Shown piece after piece: positions 13,747-24,718 of a stretch of 64,000 bases of DNA (position 1 is its first letter; the number at the start of each line of letters is the position of its first letter). A model generated the notes under the pieces. The model was not told the origin of the DNA and did no database searches. It was given only the letters and a program-made list of their open reading frames with translations. The stretch spans positions 118,501 to 182,500 of the forward strand of contig VCJN01001862.1 of NCBI GenBank assembly GCA_006384855.1. The letters run 5' to 3'. The DNA is from Tetraselmis striata. Its lineage: Eukaryota > Chlorophyta > Chlorodendrophyceae > Chlorodendrales > Chlorodendraceae. The position numbers and the translations under genes are program-made.

Positions 13747-14593
13747 AGGCATCAGCTAAGATGGTTGAACTGTCGGGCGGGCTCGAGAATATGACCTGTG
13801 GGCATTCCACCTACAAAGCGCATCAATTCGCTGGGCATTCCATCCCCCAAAATATATTTAGGAGAAGACATGGAGCATGGGAGACCTGCGACCCTCCAAT
13901 TCTCCCCTGCGCAGGCCCTGCAGCCAGGCAGCCGCACCCATGAGCCCCACAAAGCGCCGCAGGAAGTCGGCCTGGATGTCCTGCACCACCTCCGGCGCCG
14001 CGTACACCGCGTCCGCCGGCTCCCCGCAGCGCCCCGGGACCGGCTGGCTGCCTGTGCGGGCGATACAGCGACATGCGACGCAGCGGGGGTGGAGTGTATG
14101 GAGAGCTGGTGGGCGTCTCGCGGCTGTCACTTGGTGCAATGAGCGCATGGCAGCAGTGTCGGGAGCGTTCATGGAGGGCAGGGGAGGGAGGGGGAGGCGG
14201 TACCGTGCGGCACAATTACGCAGCTGTTGAGCGCGCGCAGCACCTGCTGCAGCTGGACCCCTTGACGGCTGTACTCCACGCTGCGGGGCATGGTGAGCGG
14301 GGCGGGAGGCAGGTGGGGTGGGCATGGCCCTGGAGCCATGGCGTAGCCGCCCATGACCATAAAGCACAGCGCTTTTGGCAATGTTACAAACATGCCAATT
14401 GTGGTGATGTTGGTCCAACCGCGGTCTGTATGGATGGCTCGGGGCGTGGCGTTGAGTGTGGATGCGGTTGCGGATGCGGGGTATATCATGGCACACCACA
14501 TCTATTGTCAATTCCGCTGCCCACATGCATTCCTATATTATGACATCTATGTATAAATGTATACTTATTATGATGTCCTTCTACATATATATA

Positions 14594-14632
<39 letters not shown>

Positions 14633-15774
14633 GGTGCGGCATGCCGTATACAAATGGCATGTGGAACGACCTACATAAGCTTGAGCCCTGCCACCGCATA
14701 TCCAAGCTTATGCACTCATGCGACGTACTCCTGCACCTGTTGCGCTGAACTTGTTCCAGCGATACAGAGCTGCTCCCAAACAGCTTAAAAGCCTGCAGGC
14801 AGCCTCCGCCTGCAGCCACAACCGTATGTGGGTGACGCATGCTGATTGCACTCTCTCGCTGCCGCAGCTTTGCCCCGCCCCCCCTCCCCTGTTGCGCACC
14901 GTTGTATGCTCTCCAGCGCAAACAGCACCTTCTCCACCTGCGCCCACTCCGCGCCGCCCCGGCTGCTGCCCTGCACGCAGCATCGCCCACCAGCATTGGG
15001 CGTCAGCTGTCGGCGCGGGCAGCAGAGCGGGCGGTGGCTCGCAGGTGGGATGAGTACAAGTGGGTGAAAGGGGGGGGGGGGGGGGGGCGTGCCGGCTTGA
15101 GCAGGTCCGCCAGCGCAGCATGCAGCTCATCCTTGGTGGTGGGGATGAACATCTGCCGCCGCACCCGCACGGTCGCTACGCCACCGCCAACGCCCCCGCC
15201 ACCACCGCCGCTCTCAGCCGAGCCTGAGCAGTGCGCCAAGCAAAGGAAAAGGGGGGGGGGGGGGGGGGGGTCGGGACCCATCCGCTGTTTCCTCCTCCTC
15301 CAACCACGCGGTGCGGTGCCTGGCGGCTGGGCATACTGGGGCCACTATAGCCGGGTGACTGCTGGCGGCGTCCACACAGGGACGCCCTCCAGGAAAGACT
15401 TTTCCACAGGTACACCGCTCTAAAGAAAGAGCAGTCAGCCTCATTGATATTGGCAGAAGAGTGTTTCAACATTCTTTATCATGCAAGAGGCATATATTCA
15501 AATACCGTATTCTCGTCCCCATTCTGCAATCCACCCTCCCCCCCCCCCCCCCCCCCTTCCGCCCCCTTCTGAATATCCCCCTACCCCCCCCCCCCTCCGC
15601 GGCTGTCGACTCGATCGGCTGCGAGCGCGCAGAGCGGCCTGCAAGCGGTCCACCTTTGACCAAGTGTTCCGCGGTCCTACAGTCCGTGTACAGCTCTCAC
15701 CTGCCCCGCACTGCCATAGCGTAGAAGTGATATCTCGCGGTGCAGCAACGAGCCGACGTGGTCGAACCCCCCCC

Positions 15775-15805
<31 letters not shown>

Positions 15806-16069
15806 ACACACACACTCGCGCGCGGAATTGTTTACGCTGCTTGGTGCCACCTGCGCCAGAGGCCCAGGGGGTGGGGGGGGGGGCGTACCACAGCCGTAGC
15901 TGGAAGGTGCGGGTCGCTGCTCAGTGGTGGGCACGCCGACCTCCGCGGCGAGGCCCCGTCGGGCGGACCCGGTAGCCGCGCAACAGGCAGTGCCGCGCAG
16001 CAGCGCCGCAGCCGCGGGGAACAGCCCCAGCTGGGACGAGCGCCAATAATAATAAGGCGACAGCATCAT
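4093..16069 (-). CDS. DUF3754 (TMEM143-like) membrane protein, 18 exons, probably mitochondrial
   Basis: Exons in transcript order: 15889-16069, 15093-15175, 14900-14970, 14220-14280, 13938-14043, 13225-13335, 13030-13102, 12272-12355, 11453-11549, 10480-10701, 10056-10241, 8939-9061, 7352-7459, 6462-6581, 5585-5696, 5210-5451, 4638-4748, 4093-4275. All joins keep frame, giving 757 residues. The N-terminus (MMLSPYYYWRSSQLGLF, later SARRGLAAEV) resembles a mitochondrial presequence. Then follow the DUF3754 landmarks: RRQMFIPTTKDEL; VAVWKRG; LRLAEPTFQEILVLSRRA; RVYKHVPVPIWQVCFPFRKV; membrane segments around LMAVVGGAAILGQ and ILQLVWISTLATQAMRVV; YVHRQLHEKTVVSEDGIG; AALQQYKQAAILYALLARG; YNLEEPLQELIRLGIVSV; ALAELRKSWDRQLLP. 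The family's biochemical function is unknown. The donor of exon 2 would be a GC donor beside a poly(C) tract and is the weakest join; the last exon could also be spliced further. Confidence 0.78.
6226..6252 (+). repeat. short telomere-like TTTAGGG motifs in an intron
   Basis: The intron between 5697 and 6461 contains TTAGGGTTTAAGG followed by CTTTAGGGTTTTA. These are two degenerate units of the plant/algal telomere repeat. They are too short for an interstitial telomere array. Confidence 0.4.
7149..7190 (+). repeat. (AC)n microsatellite
   Basis: About eighteen AC dinucleotides in a row followed by GCGCGC, lying in the DUF3754 intron between exons 6462-6581 and 7352-7459. Confidence 0.95.
7730..8012 (+). 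mobile_element. tRNA-derived SINE, copy 1
   Basis: The sequence begins GCCTCGTTGTCTG and carries a polymerase III A-box-like GCTCGGTAGAGCGG at 7746-7759 and a B-box-like GGATCGATTCC at 7784-7794, spaced as in a tRNA. About 170 bases of tRNA-unrelated body follow, then a tail with two and a half copies of a 16-bp unit (ACCCGAGGACCCGGGG, about 7958-8002), ending GGGGCGAAATTAAATTAAA. It is roughly 88% identical by eye to the inverted copy at 8455-8708. It sits in a DUF3754 intron. It is not a functional tRNA gene because the 3' acceptor arm is absent. Confidence 0.78.
8455..8708 (-). mobile_element. tRNA-derived SINE, copy 2, with 9-bp target duplication
   Basis: Read on the minus strand it starts GCCTCGTTGTCTGCCCGCTC, with A box GCTCGGTAGAGCGG and B box GGATCGGTTCC, the same body as copy 1, and the 3' end ACCCGGGGCGAACTTTACC. 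It is flanked on both sides by ATGTGGTAA (8446-8454 and 8709-8717), as expected for a target-site duplication. A poly(C) tract at about 8400-8421 lies just beside the insertion. Confidence 0.8.
11761..11831 (+). repeat. (CT)n/(CA)n microsatellite
   Basis: Runs of CTCTCT followed by CACACA within a DUF3754 intron (between 11550 and 12271). It has no coding potential. Confidence 0.85.
12381..12702 (+). repeat. trinucleotide-rich (CCA/CAC)n degenerate satellite in an intron
   Basis: About 320 bases are almost entirely made of CAC, ACC, CAG and ATC triplets, giving artefactual poly-Thr/poly-Val open frames on the two strands. It lies in the DUF3754 intron between exons 12272-12355 and 13030-13102. 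The triplet periodicity is clear but the units are degenerate. Confidence 0.85.
12959..13016 (+). repeat. (TGG)n and poly(G) tract
   Basis: Eight or more GGT/TGG units run into G-only stretches, next to the 3' end of the exon at 13030-13102. It lies on the antisense strand of the gene, so the transcript has poly(C) just after the donor. Confidence 0.8.
13564..13744 (+). repeat. (TA)n/(TG)n compound microsatellite
   Basis: About 180 bases of TATATA, TATG, ATGT and finally (TG)n. It lies in a DUF3754 intron. The open frames here are low-complexity artefacts. Confidence 0.9.
14593..14631 (+). repeat. (TG)n microsatellite
   Basis: An uninterrupted run of nearly twenty TG dinucleotides, preceded by ATATATATATAG, in a DUF3754 intron. 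Confidence 0.92.
15540..15815 (+). repeat. poly(C) tracts and (CA)n microsatellite in first intron
   Basis: Poly(C) runs at about 15540-15556 and 15768-15791, the second leading directly into (CA)n up to about 15815. They lie in the first intron of the DUF3754 gene. Confidence 0.85.
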
Positions 16070-17984
16070 CCCGCTGTTGGTTGTCGTCGCGCTCGATGAC
16101 GCCCCCGGCGGCTGACGCGCTACGCTGCGGCTGCTGACGTGAGGAACCGTGGACCTTTGCGAGAAGGGAGAGAGGCAGGGGGTTGTGTACTGAGAGGGGG
16201 GCGCGGGGGGGGGGGGGGGGGGGGGGGGGGGGCGGGGGGCGAAGGGGAGCAACCAGACTACCTTTATTCTCCTTCTTGCTGCTGTGCGGCGCTCTGACGC
16301 TGACCTGGCGGGATTGTTTCATCGGACGTCCCGTAGTACATCTAGCGACTAGAGACTACATATAATCCTTACCCTCCGCCCACCGTAGGGAATTAGGATT
16401 TTTCATATCATCCACACTTATGGCGGAGCCATGACCCAAGTCCCAGGCACCAGTACGAATCGAAATAGCTAGATATTGAAAAATATATCATAGATATTAA
16501 AAAAAAACCGGGCATTGATTACTCGCGCTACCACGGGGGTTCAGGGCGGAGTGCCAGACGATACCCGTATTGTATGACCGACGATCTCGCAGTAATAACT
16601 GCCGCCGTACATTTATTGCCATATCTAATCGTCATAATATACCGGCGGTAGTCGCTACCCGGCATCGATTATCGCCCCGCCGCGGCGCCTGCGCGCGGAC
16701 CAATTTATGTTGGTGACCATGATGCCACAATTGTGAAATTTATCATACCGTCTTAATATGATCTGATATTAAGCGTGATGCACTGATGACAGAAAAGCAG
16801 CAAAAGAATAGTGACTAAATTAATCCGCAAACTACATTATCGAGATAAATAATTCTATAAATTACTCACAGCGGTGAGCCCTGCTTGGCTGGCCATATTT
16901 CTCTTTCTCTGGTCTACTGCTCCCGGAGGTCAATGTGGTCGCTATTAACTGGTCGCTAACTACCTATCCCTGTATCTGCAAGTCAGACGGGCACCCGTCG
17001 GGGGTGCGACTGTAGTCCTTTTTATGCTCGGTGGCCAAGCTACCAGCAGCTCTCGGTCCTGCTGGACGTCCCGGCAACCCACAGCACCGCGCCGCGACCG
17101 AACAGCAGACCTCCCTCCCCCCCCCCCCCCCCCCCCCCCTGGTGTCCTCCCAGCACCAGAGGCGAGTGACAGATCAGGCTTCTGTTGCTATTCAGGTGCG
17201 CCAGGCCCCGGTGCTGTGAGAAGCGCGCCCATGGTGCAGTGGTCAAATAGGGGCTCCCATGCGCGCGTAAAACGGTCACTACCACATCGTCCTCGTACAG
17301 CAGCAAAGCCGCGCATGCCGACTACATGCGGGCTACCTCTCCCCGCCTTCCCCTAAGGAAGCGACACCATCAGGGTACCGTTAATATTCCGGCGTCTGCG
17401 TTCGAGGCGGGCCGAGTAGCAGGGTTTGGCAGGAGGCATCTGCTGGCGTCGGCAGGGCAACCACATGCCGGCGGCGGCATCGGGCGGAGTTACAATACGC
17501 GGGACCTACCAACAACGGGTTTTAAAATACGGGCGGAGTTAAAATACGCAGGACCCGCAACAACGCCACCATCTGCGTATCGGGTTAAAACACGCAAAAC
17601 CTACCTGTCGTCGACCTCGAGGTGGAGCTGCCAGTAGTGCGGGCGGTACGGGCTGGACGCATCTGGTAGATGTAACACCAAGGGCGGCGCAGCATACACA
17701 GCTTGATATGAGTCAGGATCGGCTCTCCCGAGTGCGGTCACCCATGGATGGTTTCTGAGAAATCTGCGTTATGCTGCGCTCCAGCGAGACCATGGGGGGG
17801 GGGGGGGGGGGGGGGGGGTCAATATTGTTCTGGCGAGGCACTGACAGGGGCTGTGCCTCATTGCTGACTCGAAAATTGTTCTGCAAGGACTGGCATGCGA
17901 TTTGCGTTCTCGAGCAGGTGACCTGCGCGTCCACTAGCGGCTGGGGCGGCTGCTAAGATACCATAGACGGGGGTGCTGGCGCCA
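16070..17984. other. intergenic region between divergent genes, with a short tandem repeat
   Basis: This is the shared upstream region of the DUF3754 gene (minus) and the DUF4795 gene (plus). It holds poly(G) at about 16208-16232 and 17795-17817 and poly(C) at about 17117-17139. At about 17480-17600 there are nearly three degenerate tandem units of roughly 50 bp, each with GGGCGGAGTTAAAATACGC-like cores. No gene is supported. Confidence 0.55.
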
Positions 17985-20900
17985 ATGGCATCAGACACCA
18001 TGGCACTCCCAACGCCCGTGAATGGCCAGATCACAGACAGTGCAGAAGCTGCATCGGACTACACACCCGCGGCGGGTGTGGCTGCTGGCACAGACAACGC
18101 ACACGCAGCGCAGGATCCTGCGGCTTCTGGGGCCGGGGGCTACGGCGCGCCAGAGGATGGCGGCGTTGTTGCCGATGTGCCTCCAGCGGCGCCTGTGACA
18201 GCAGATGACGTTGCAGGGCTACAGGCAAACTTGGAGAAAATGCTGACCGAGCGCCGCCCGCGCTCGGAGCACGCTGCTCGCCATGAGGCCCACCGCTCCG
18301 GCACAGACCCCGGCCAGTTGCTGGATGTCGACCGACTCACTCAACTCATCCGTCACGTTGTGCATCAGGTGCCGCACACTGCCAATGCGCCTTGTTCCAT
18401 AGTCCAGCCTGCAATCCCCTCTTGAACCGTCGCCCTCTCTCTCTATTCCTCTATCTGCTCCCCCCCCCTATAATTTACGGGTGTATACATGCGCTCCATG
18501 TTATCATCCCTTTACAGGTACACTGGCCACTACCGGCATGCCGCTCTGCTTGCAATAAACTCTACGTGGGCCTAAACTCGGGACGATGTCTCGGGGGAGG
18601 TTCACTCACTTTTCCCCTGTCCTGGCAGGAAGTGCCCAACGGGCTGTCGGCGCTGCAGCAAGACGTGCTTGACCTCCACGGCGACATGGTGTCCTTGAAG
18701 GTGACCGCCTCCCCGCCCCCCCTTTCCTGCCCCCTTCTCCACTCCCTAGCGCAAGCTTCAGCTGCTAAGCGTGTTGGCCTGTTGCACCCACTGTGAGCGT
18801 TCTTTTGCGTTTGCAAATCTAGAGCATGCTCTCTCTCACCTTATAACATAACAGTGTTTGAAATAGAAAGGGGCTAAGTGGGAAGATTGGGGGGCGGGGG
18901 GGGGGGGGGGGGGGAGGGGGGGAGCTGATTCTGGGCAATGCGCGCTCCTCCCACTGGCAGGACTTCATTGCGGGCACAGGACACCGTGAAGCGTCTGCCA
19001 ACACCAAGCTGCTGCAGATTGAGGAGGCGCAGGCGACACAATGGGATCAGTGGAAGCAGCGGATTGCTGAGCTGCGCAATGCCATCCTGGAGCATCCCAA
19101 CGTGGACAGCAGCGCGCTCGGGATCTTCGACCGCGATGCGCTCGAGGTTCTCACCCTTCCTGTGGGATATTTGCATACAGCAAAGTCATCCTCTGGCCGT
19201 TATCCCCGGTATACACATGTCATGGGGTGTACGTTTAGTCTACAGTCTTAGGAATAGCAGCAGCAGAAACCTCTGGCACTGTCAGCAGTGACTAGGCATG
19301 TCGCACGACTAGGTTTCGACGCAGAAGCGCTTCTCGGCTGCTGATGGTGAAGCTGGGCGGTGTTTGGCGGAGCTGGTCACCACCATCCGGCCCACTAACG
19401 CTCGTCGCCACACTGCCTGGCGATGGCAGGATGCGCTGGAGAGCGCGAGGATGGCCACCATTGCGGGGCAGGAGGCCAAGGCGGAGAGCACTCGCATGAC
19501 GAAGCAGATGATCTCCATGCTGGACCGCATGGAGGTGATGGAGGGTCGCATGGCGGCGGTGAAGGGCCCGGATGCGGAGACGCAGGCGCTGACGGCCCGC
19601 CTCAAGCGCGACATGGAGGCGGTGCTGGCCAAGAGCGAAAACATTGAGGGCGCAAACAAGGCGCTGCAGGCGCAGCTGTCTTCGGCGACGTCAGCCAATG
19701 AGGCGCTCGTGCGCGAGGTCCAGGAGCTGCGCCTGCGGATAGCCGCAACAGAGGAGGGATCCACGGTGCGGGCCCGCCTGCCGCGTCCAAAGGCCTGGCC
19801 CTTGAGGCTCAGTTCCTGCATGCGTTTCAGATGAGGACGATGGTAGGATGGCGGGAGAAAAGACCCTGCGCCCGGCGTCTGATCGGCGGCGCGGTGTATG
19901 GCTGGTGACAGGCGACGGCCGCAAAGCTGGATGAGAGGCTTGGCAGCCTGAGTGAGGCGGTCACGACCACCAAGACGGCGATCGAGCAGATAGGCACAGC
20001 GTCCCAGGAGGAACGCGGGAGCCTGAAGTCCGACATTGACAAGGTGCCCCCCCCCCCCCCCCCCCCCACCACCACCACCACCACCATCACCCCGGTTCCC
20101 GCCCCTTATGGAGTGTCAAATCCTTCTCCGACAAGAAAATCTACCAGGATAACATGGCTTTAAAATGATAGTTACAGTAGGTGTTAAAAGTTGAGGATGC
20201 GGAATGCAATACGATCATCAAGTTGTAACAATCGCCATCTCCCTGGCGGAGGCACCAAAGGGCGCCCAAGGTGAGGGCACTCGCCCAATATCCCAACAGC
20301 GCCACTCTCAGAGATCGACGCGATGGGGCACATAGCGGAATTGAAAAAACCGCAAATCCACTCGTGAAACCGAGAATGTCACAAGAGAAACTTCGCCTTG
20401 CAGTTAGCAAGTTGTGTTGTTGATTGCCGTATCGGTCAAGTGCATCAAGTAACTGTTTTTTAAGTGTGAATGAGAAGTTTCTTCCATGCAGGAAAACCTC
20501 TAAGAGCTGTCTTATATGTAATCTATTCGTTGTTCGCAAACACTCGTCGTTGACGGCATGAAATAATGGTGTGCCGAACCCCATTCACTCCGCATGCTTT
20601 CGTGAATGAGCTTTATTATCCGTTCCTTGATACGAGCGGGAATATCTTTCCTCTACACACATTTGCAAGTTATTTTCGCGAGGAAAGGAATGTACTTATT
20701 ATGGCGGCCGGTGACTAATATGTGTGAGTACGAGTGCTGAGATTATAGGCATTATAGGCAGTATATGAGAATTTACTCATCACCCCACATGCTGCCGGCA
20801 GCCCGGATAAAGATTACGGGCACAACTTGTAGCACCGTCGTAATGTGCAAATATTGCGTTGATGTCGGCATTCCGAATACTACTTAGAACAGCTTACGTT

Positions 20901-23900
20901 ATGATTACAGACAACTTCGGAAGCCCTCCTTAGTGTGACAGTTGAACGAAGCTTCACATATATATTGCTCACACTTGTAGTAACTATTTCGTAGTCCAGG
21001 TCTCGGCGGTACCACTTGGATGCTGATGATTCCAGGCGCGCAGCTATAGTACTCTAGCTAGTATCGGCGTGAAATGTTAGTACAGCGGTCCCGCAATTTC
21101 ACTGAATTCACGAAAGTTACTGTAGTTTCTCCCCAGCCCAAAATAAGAGACCTGGAGGTGTACTCGCGCAGGGCGCGGGCAACGCAGTGACCCCAAGGTG
21201 GACTGACGGTCATGATGGATGGTTTCTCCCCCCATGGACGCAGGTGAAGCAGGAGCTGGTGGAAGTCAACCGCCAGGTGACGGTGGTCGGGCCGCACACG
21301 ATGGAGGTGCTGCGCGGTGAGCTGGAGGGCATGAGCGCGCGGCTGGACCAGGTGCAGGTGTCGGTGCCCGCGGCCGTGGCGCCCGTGAAGGACGGGCTCA
21401 GCATGCTGCAGGAGAAGCTGGCCGCGGTGGAGATCAAGAAGCTAGACGCAGCGGTGCGCGCTGCTGGCCTGCCTCAAGCATCGTGGGCTTCATGCGTGAT
21501 AGAGCAGCACGTGCCTAGCGACATATTGCCGTTTTGCAGCTCCTAAAGCCCAAGCCCTGCAGCCATAGCAGTTTCCCTGCCATAAAGAGCAGCTTGGTCA
21601 GCGCTAACATGTTGTAGTTGCAGATACATTAGAGCAACTCTGGATCCAATGAGACACCACTACGAATATCACTCCCTTGCATATGCTGTGATGTTGTCGG
21701 ATGGCCTCATGCCCCCCCCCCTTTATTGCTCTCTCAGGACGCCGTCAATGAAGCGATGCTGGACAAGTCCGTAGCTCGCGCCGTGGACAGCGCCGACCGG
21801 AAAGTGAACCTGGTGATGAGCGCCATCGCGTCCATCGAGGAGCGCATGGAGATGCTCAACAACGACAAGGCGGACCGCAACCAGGTGGCGCTGCAGTCGG
21901 AGATGGAGGTGATGGAAATAACGCTGCGCAGCGCCATCGAGCACGAGTCGCAGGTGCCCCCCCCCCCCTCCCCCCCAACGTTTATTGATGTTGTTTGTTT
22001 CATTATGTCATTTGTATGATTTGCACGATTTGCTAGGCGTGATGGTTTGATGCTGTTTCTATGGTAGGCATCGATCAATTTGATTTTACAGTGGTCGCGG
22101 TCGCCTGAGAACAGGAACACTGTGTATATGGGCGTGTCGACTGCGGGCCGGAAACAGTCATTGTACATACAGGGCTGACGAGGCCCGCTTTTGCAGAAAC
22201 TGGAGACCCGCATGGAAGAGAGCAACGGGGAGAAGGTCAGCCTCGCCATGCTGGACGCATCCGACAAGAAATCAGCGCAGAAGATTGGCCAGCTGGAGGG
22301 CGCCATCCTGCGCGGGCTGAAGGCCATCAGCGACCGCGTGGCGGCGGCACTGCTGGAGAAGGCCGACGCGATGGACCTCAACGACTTCCGCATGCAGGTC
22401 CGGCCGCGCTGAGCACATGTAGACGGGCCGGGGGGGCATCGCGCCGCAGCAATGCAACTTGTGTTGGCAAGTGGAGTGTGCGGGCGGGTATCCGCTCGTT
22501 CCCGCTCTGATAGTAACGACAGAACGACACCAAGGGCAACCATTTGCTCGCAACTATTGACGCTGAGTACCTCGGGGCATTTAACTATTGTTGTCGTCAT
22601 GAAAGGATATTACAAGTCGATTTCATACCATGGCTTCGTTGTTGAGAGAGAGGGGGGGGGGGGGGGGGGGGGGAGAGAGACCTTTCCAGCTGTAGGAGGT
22701 TTAAGGGCGCTTCGTTGCTTTATATGTGTAGTTCAATTGCATAGATTTGGTAAACCTACAGTACTGCGGTGGCGGTATGGAAATAAGAGCGCTTAGCATA
22801 TGCGGCGAGGACACAGTATCTGGCCCGATCATGATAGGTTCGCCTGGCGCAAAGGATATGTGTTACTGCTGCTGCAGCCCTGACTGTCTGTGCGCCTGTG
22901 TTTGTGCCGGCCGATGCGTGGCAGATGAAAGGCATCCTCAGCGAGATCGACATCCGCTTGCGGGAGCTGTCCCCCTCGGCGCGGATGGTGGCCTCCGGTC
23001 CCAATGCGCGCGGCACGCACTGCATGAGCTGCGACCAGCAGGTGCGCTCCAGCAAGGACGTCATGACCTCCGCGGCGTACAGCCTTCACGGCGTCACCGG
23101 TGCGACCTGCTCTCCCCCCCTTAATGTCACAGAGCAGTTTATATGTGACCTCCAGAGATTGTTGTCAAGCATCACGTACACCATGCGAGATGACATGCTC
23201 CGAAACCACCATCAGAAATCGCATTTGGACGATCACCCCTTTCCATCTGGTGTGACAGTCATGTTTCATGGTTCCACTTGCATTGCGCGTCTCCCTCTCC
23301 CCCCCCCCCCCCCCCCTGGTGATTGCGTGTATTCATCGGGGCAGGGGGTTGGGGGGGGGGGGGGGGGCATCGTGCTGGATCCTCGGTGTACATTGTCCAT
23401 CGTCCTTGTACATTTGCGTTGCTAGAAACTATCGAGTACGACGTGTGTATTGTGTGGTGATTATTGTATCGCGCAAATAACGGTTGGAGATCCCGGACGG
23501 GGAACACCATCTTTGCGGCCCCAAACACTGTTCATCCGGTATCTCGTATCCTGATATAAGCGAATTTATAGCGGGTAGTACCCGCATAATGTACAATGAT
23601 TTGCCGTACCTCAATTATACAATAAGGAGCACCGGCGACTTAGAAGGGGTCGGACCAGAATGGACATGATGATACACGGTCGCCAGAGGGAGGGTAAGGC
23701 CGTCACAGAGACTTACCCTAGCTCCCCCCCCCCGCCTACTAGGCAGTCTTCCAATGGACGAAAAGATGTTCCCTGCAAAGCTCCCGGCCATGAAGAGCTG
23801 GCACAACTCGTACGCACCAGTAAGCAGCTGCCCCAAACCTTCAGCCGCCTGCCCAATTCAGCATGTTATTCAGTAATTGCTCCATTCCATATGCCTGATT

Positions 23901-24718
23901 ATGGTACTAGTATTGTCCCTATTCTTCTATGTTGTCTCTTCTTCTCCTTTGTTTTTTTATACGCTCATTCATTCGGATCAACTGCCAGCATGCTGGTGAA
24001 TGCCATCTGGAAATATACTGCACTGAACGCCATTGATGAAGCAGCAACACGTCGCAATGTTTTAAGGGCTTGTGGCTGACCCCGCGCCGGCCTCCCATGG
24101 GCAGGTGCAAGACGCAGAGCCGCGCGGGGCGTCGTACAACGCCAAAGCTGCAAATCAGCGAGCGCAGCGCGACAACGTGCTTCGCTCACCGGCTGTCAAC
24201 CCTCATCAGATGGCCAACTCGCACACACTGCCGTCGACGCCCCCTGCCGGTGGTGGCCTCTGCCACCCTTCGTCAGGGATTACGATTTAGGGTTTCTTGT
24301 GCGGGGGTGTCTTTGTTACTAATGGCTTGCTTGCTTGTGATGCATTCGGATGTAGGAGATGTGGCGAGAATTAGTATGGGGCTTATGTTGTTGGATGATG
24401 ACCTCAGGCCATCATACAATAGACAACCTAAAAATACAGCGCATTTTCCCATAACCCAAGCTGAGCCTCGTTTCCTGTGTGTGCCTGCCAGGTGCTGTCC
24501 CAAAGAGCTCCAACCTGGTGTATGGTGACTCCATCTCGGGAACCATTGCCCGCGGGCAGCTGCCTAGTCCGAGCCGCGTGCCTCCCACCAGCGGGGGCTT
24601 TGACAACGGCGGTTTCGGCGCACCGGGCAGCCCGGGCACTGGCTCCCGGGCAGTGGCGACGGGTCGGCTGGGCCTGGAGGTGGCTGGATTTGCCTCAAAC
24701 ATGGAAGCCATGCCGTAA
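17985..24718 (+). CDS. DUF4795 coiled-coil protein (QRICH2-like, likely ciliary), 11 exons
   Basis: Exons: 17985-18368, 18629-18700, 18961-19146, 19325-19765, 19912-20043, 21244-21453, 21738-21953, 22197-22397, 22925-23041, 24105-24249, 24492-24718. All joins keep frame; 776 residues. The N-terminus is low-complexity and Ala/Gly/Pro-rich. From the second exon on it is almost entirely heptad-rich (for example ESARMATIAGQEAKAEST and LEGMSARLDQVQVSV). The diagnostic C-terminal part contains ALLEKADAMDLNDFRMQMKG, then LSEIDIRLRELS and a CxxC motif in GTHCMSCDQQV. DUF4795 proteins such as QRICH2 share the KADK-type repeats followed by FHCLSCDRP. They are structural proteins of sperm flagella and cilia, so an axonemal role is inferred. 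The tail is Gly/Pro/Ser-rich. The final codons ATG CCG TAA overlap a good donor (CC|GTAAGT), so a further exon is possible. Confidence 0.75.
20141..20584 (-). other. 147-codon open frame inside a DUF4795 intron
   Basis: An antisense open frame in the longest intron (20044-21243). It has no homopolymer composition and ordinary amino-acid usage (for example IRQLLEVFLHGRNFSF), but I recognise no family. It may be a fragment of a mobile element or chance. Confidence 0.15.
24287..24298 (+). repeat. single telomere-like motif in an intron
   Basis: GATTTAGGGTTTC lies in the DUF4795 intron between 24250 and 24491. It is only one unit. Confidence 0.3.
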
